Source: Pseudoalteromonas tunicata
GTDB lineage: Bacteria > Pseudomonadota > Gammaproteobacteria > Enterobacterales > Alteromonadaceae
NCBI RefSeq assembly: GCF_002310815.1
Contig: NZ_CP011032.1
Coordinates: 1,342,001-1,406,000, forward strand
Length of the DNA: 64,000 bases
Direction of reading: 5' to 3'
Shown: piece after piece, positions 60,684 to 64,000 of the stretch
Layout: every line of letters begins with the position of its first letter
Numbering within the stretch: position 1 is the stretch's first letter
Notes under the pieces: model-generated
What the model was told of the DNA's origin: nothing
Database searches by the model: none
What the model saw: only the letters and a program-made list of their open reading frames with translations
Position numbers and translations under genes: made by a program

Positions 60684-63600
60684 ATGCGTTTAAGCACAAT
60701 CAAGCTTGCTGGTTTTAAATCATTTGTAGAACCTACAAAAATCCCTTTTCCTGACCAAATGACCTGTGTGGTTGGGCCAAATGGCTGCGGCAAATCTAAT
60801 GTGATTGACGCGGTGCGTTGGGTACTTGGTGAAAGCTCAGCTAAAAATCTGCGTGGTGATGCCATGACAGATGTTATTTTTAACGGTTCAACCAATCGCA
60901 AACCCATTTCTCAAGCGTCAGTCGAATTACTGTTCGATAATACTCAAGGTTATTTAGCAGGGTCCTTGGTCGATCGTAACCAAGTTGCCATTAAACGCCT
61001 TGTCACGCGCGAAGGTGAATCATTTTATTATCTCAATGGCACTAAATGCCGTAAGCGCGATATTACCGATATATTTTTAGGCACCGGCCTTGGGCCTCGC
61101 AGTTATGCCATTATTGAACAAGGCATGATCTCACGTTTAATTGAAAGTAAACCGCAAGAGCTGCGGGTGTTTATCGAAGAAGCAGCAGGAGTCTCTAAAT
61201 ATAAAGAGCGCCGTCGTGAAACCGAAACTCGATTGCGCAGCACCAAAGAAAATCTTGAACGTTTACTCGATTTACGCCAAGAGCTGCAAACTCAACTTGA
61301 AAAACTGACCCATCAGGCTTCACAAGCCTTGGCTTATCGTGAGTTTAAAAGCCAAGAACGTAAACTAAAAAGCCAGTTGGCTGTGCTTCGTTGGCAACAA
61401 CACCAGCAAAAATCAGATCAAGCCCAACAACAAATTGAAGCCTTACAATCTGAAATTAGCTTTTATCAACAAGCACATACTGGTCATGACGATGTACTTG
61501 GCGCATTAAAAGCAACGTTAGCGCAGCTTAATGAACAAATTCAAAGTGCACAGCAGCAGGAGTTTCAATTAAGTAATCAACAGACTAAATTTGAACAGCA
61601 AAAAATTAGCCAGCAGCAAAAAAAACAAGCGCTTGAAAATTTAGTGGTACGTGATGAAGACAAGCTCAGCCAATTAAAGAACAAATTAACTGAACTTGCG
61701 CAGCACGCTGAACAACAAGGTAGTGAGTTTGAACGTGCAAGCGCTGCCATTTTGCAATCCGAAGCGCAGTTAGAGCAATTGCAGGCCATTGTTGATGAGC
61801 TACAAGCGCAAGATGAAGAGCTGCTTGCTGCATGGCAACAGGCGCAGCAGCGCAGCCACCAATTTGATAAACAATACGCCCAATATCACCATCAAATTAC
61901 ATCACAACAGTTACAACAAACGCAGATTTCAGCCCAACTGGCAGATAAAAACAGCGAGTTGACCAACCTTAAAAATCAAGATTTAACTGCGCAACTCGCA
62001 GATCTAAAACAACAGATCCAGCAATGTAAAACCTTACTTGCCAACGAAAAAGCACAGCAACAACAATGTGAGTTGAGGTTAAAACATCAAACCGAACAAT
62101 GGCAAGCTGCACAACAAAAGCAACAAGCGCTCAAAGAGCTGTTATTAAACGAACAAGCCCAGTTAGCTGCGTTAGGTGAGGTGTTAGCGCAAAATCAGGG
62201 CGATTTAACGGATAGTTTATTTCAGCAGCTGGTGGTCAGTGATGGCTTTGAAACCAGAGTAGAGCAAGCTTTATTGCATTTTAGTGATGCTCAAGTGAGC
62301 CAAGTAGCCAATTGGCAAACGCAAATCTCTTTAGTGTGGCCATCATCAGAGCCCGTTTTGGCTGGGTATCGAGCGAAAGCATTAAGTCATGTGATTAAAA
62401 GCGGTATTTACCCTGATTTACTCGATCGCATACTGTTACTTGACGATGAAACTCAAACACCGGATTTAACGGATCACTACTGGTTGGCCGCCATTACGCC
62501 TTCAGGCATGTTAGTGGGTCGCAATTGGTCTGTGAGTCCCTTTAAAGACGATGCTCAGTCGGTTTTAATTAAAATACGTAAAATAGAGCAACTGACGCAA
62601 AGTGTGGCACATAATAGCGAGTTATTAGCGCAATCAAGCTTGCTTGTAGATGAGCTGCAAAAAAAGGTGACAGATCACACCGAGCTGCTTGAGCAAGTCA
62701 AAGGGCGCATTCATCACTATGCACAACAAGATGCCAGCGCCCAAACTAAGCACGAAATGCTCACGGCACAACAACAAAATTGGCAATCGCAGTTTAATAG
62801 AATAACCCTGCAGTGTGCTGATTTGAGCGAGCAACTTGCGACCATAAACGAAGCGTTAATGGTGCTACAAGCACAATCTGATGAGCATGCATTGCAAAGT
62901 GATGAGTACAAACAAGACGCTATATTGGCAGAGCAAGTTTACCAAAATCATAAAATAACCATTAATCAGCAACAACTTGCATTGAGTAATGCGCGCAGTG
63001 TGCTGCACAAGCAGGCACTGACCCTTGAAAATTTAAAAAATGCTGAGCAGTTATTGCAGCAACAGCACGAGTCGATTTTGCAGCAACAGCAATCATTGAC
63101 CCAAGAGCTCAATCATGCCAAACAAGAGTTAGCCAATTTAAGTGAACCGCTTGAAATGTTGGTGATGTCAATCGAAGAGGTCTTGGCTGCTCAAATTGAG
63201 ATTTATGAGCAAAAAACGCAATTGCAGCAACAGCTTGTGACACAGCAGCAACTGTTGGCTGAAAAAGAGCAAAGTTTGCAACATTCGCAGAAACAGTTAC
63301 AGGCACTTGAAAAACAACTTAATGAACAAGAGCTGGCATTACAAGGAAGCCAACTGCGCGCCAATGCCGCACTTGAGCCATTGAGCGAGCTTAATGTTAA
63401 ACTTGTTGATGTATTAGCAGACTTACCAGCTCACAGTACCATCACCAAATGGCAGCAACTGCTTAATACTGTCATTGATAATATTACCGATTTAGGCGCA
63501 ATAAACTTAGCGGCGATTGAAGAGTTTGAACAAGCAAAACAACGAAAACAGTATTTAGATGAGCAATATCAAGATTTAGTCGATGCACTGAGCACGTTAG

Positions 63601-64000
63601 AAGGTGCAATCGGTAAAATAGATCGTGAAACAAAACAGCTATTTAAAGCGACATTTGAGCAAATTAACCGAGATTTAGGCGACTTGTTTCCTAAAGTGTT
63701 TGGCGGTGGTCAAGCGTATTTGGAACTGACCAGTGATGATATGCTCGAAAGTGGTGTAACCATTATGGCGCGCCCACCGGGCAAGAAAAACTCTACAATT
63801 CATTTGTTAAGTGGTGGAGAAAAAGCGCTGACCGCATTATCATTGGTATTCTCGATTTTTCGACTTAATCCGGCACCGTTTTGTATGCTCGATGAAGTTG
63901 ATGCACCGTTAGATGACGCCAACGTTGGGCGCTTTTGCCGCTTAGTGGAAGAAATGTCACAAACGGTGCAATTTATTTATATCAGCCATAATAAAGTGGC
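60684..64000 (+). CDS. smc: Chromosome segregation protein SMC (truncated by the window edge)
   Basis: ATPase that organises the chromosome. From ATG at 60684 the frame stays open for 1105 codons to the window edge. N-terminus: LAGFKSFVEPTKIPFP and Walker A GPNGCGKSN (about residues 33-41). Then a long, unusually glutamine-rich coiled coil (about 170-500 and 650-930), a hinge (about 520-630), and the C-terminal head with signature LLSGGEKALTALSLVF and Walker B CMLDEVDAPLDD. Only the final portion is missing. No strong ribosome site; probably starts at ATAAGATG. Confidence 0.96.
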   Translation, partial: MRLSTIKLAGFKSFVEPTKIPFPDQMTCVVGPNGCGKSNVIDAVRWVLGESSAKNLRGDAMTDVIFNGSTNRKPISQASVELLFDNTQGYLAGSLVDRNQVAIKRLVTREGESFYYLNGTKCRKRDITDIFLGTGLGPRSYAIIEQGMISRLIESKPQELRVFIEEAAGVSKYKERRRETETRLRSTKENLERLLDLRQELQTQLEKLTHQASQALAYREFKSQERKLKSQLAVLRWQQHQQKSDQAQQQIEALQSEISFYQQAHTGHDDVLGALKATLAQLNEQIQSAQQQEFQLSNQQTKFEQQKISQQQKKQALENLVVRDEDKLSQLKNKLTELAQHAEQQGSEFERASAAILQSEAQLEQLQAIVDELQAQDEELLAAWQQAQQRSHQFDKQYAQYHHQITSQQLQQTQISAQLADKNSELTNLKNQDLTAQLADLKQQIQQCKTLLANEKAQQQQCELRLKHQTEQWQAAQQKQQALKELLLNEQAQLAALGEVLAQNQGDLTDSLFQQLVVSDGFETRVEQALLHFSDAQVSQVANWQTQISLVWPSSEPVLAGYRAKALSHVIKSGIYPDLLDRILLLDDETQTPDLTDHYWLAAITPSGMLVGRNWSVSPFKDDAQSVLIKIRKIEQLTQSVAHNSELLAQSSLLVDELQKKVTDHTELLEQVKGRIHHYAQQDASAQTKHEMLTAQQQNWQSQFNRITLQCADLSEQLATINEALMVLQAQSDEHALQSDEYKQDAILAEQVYQNHKITINQQQLALSNARSVLHKQALTLENLKNAEQLLQQQHESILQQQQSLTQELNHAKQELANLSEPLEMLVMSIEEVLAAQIEIYEQKTQLQQQLVTQQQLLAEKEQSLQHSQKQLQALEKQLNEQELALQGSQLRANAALEPLSELNVKLVDVLADLPAHSTITKWQQLLNTVIDNITDLGAINLAAIEEFEQAKQRKQYLDEQYQDLVDALSTLEGAIGKIDRETKQLFKATFEQINRDLGDLFPKVFGGGQAYLELTSDDMLESGVTIMARPPGKKNSTIHLLSGGEKALTALSLVFSIFRLNPAPFCMLDEVDAPLDDANVGRFCRLVEEMSQTVQFIYISHNKV

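Noticed and set aside
60626..60907. Minus-strand 93-codon frame
   Set aside because: Antisense shadow of the SMC head domain.

Overview
The window looks like a chromosome segment of a marine gammaproteobacterium of the order Alteromonadales, most likely Pseudoalteromonas or a close relative. This rests on gene content and order (nadD-holA-lptE-leuS; lnt-corC-ybeY-ybeZ-miaB facing ubiF next to a Gln/Leu/Met tRNA cluster; hemA-prfA-prmC...kdsA divergent from lolB-ispE-prs; gcvA-ygdD-rlmM; cysZ divergent from smc), on the AT-rich composition and on recalled protein similarity. No database search was possible.

Layout. 0-34.7 kb is conserved core: NAD, replication, LPS-transport and leucyl-tRNA genes on the minus strand; a Lon-like protease; the Lnt/CorC/YbeY/YbeZ/MiaB operon; a ubiquinone hydroxylase; ten tRNA genes of only three kinds (4 Gln-TTG, 4 Leu-TAG, 2 Met-CAT) behind one strong promoter with a GC-rich discriminator; rplY-pth-ychF; then the divergent lolB-ispE-prs and hemA-prfA-prmC operons, an HD-GYP regulator, sirB1, a DUF819 membrane protein and kdsA; then gcvA, a hydrolase, a DUF423 protein and rlmM. 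34.7-36.2 kb is non-coding and holds two large structured direct repeats and two partial ones.

36.2-50.4 kb is accessory DNA: a mobile gene-cassette array with at least ten complete attC sites and one half site, and no integron integrase in view (a CALIN-type cluster). The first gene encodes a TIR-like (Cap12/PycTIR-type) protein, probably a defence effector. The other cassettes encode small, mostly unknown proteins: zinc-ribbon membrane proteins, DUF4177, a DUF4410-type lipoprotein and a two-gene cassette. The 3' (R') box of attC has been hit repeatedly by unrelated mobile elements: a group II intron with a broken maturase; an IS1182-like element with a wrecked transposase; a deleted second copy; three right-end remnants; and four copies of a 147-148 bp MITE sharing the IS terminal repeat. 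The MITE carries a strong Shine-Dalgarno sequence and ATG next to its right end. In one copy this opens a leader frame that stops exactly on the next cassette gene's start codon (ATGA overlap). One cassette plus MITE is tandemly duplicated with a 782 bp period and identical protein products.

50.4-64 kb returns to chromosomal genes: a DM13 protein, a DUF523 protein, a LysR/SDR divergent pair, a VOC protein, a signalling operon (MHYT-PAS hybrid histidine kinase with Hpt, plus an HD-GYP response regulator), a PhzF-like protein, cysZ, and the start of smc, which runs off the right edge.

The most unusual content is the cassette array: the TIR-like effector, the convergence of three element types on the same attC box, and the MITE that appears to bring translation-initiation signals to the cassettes behind it.
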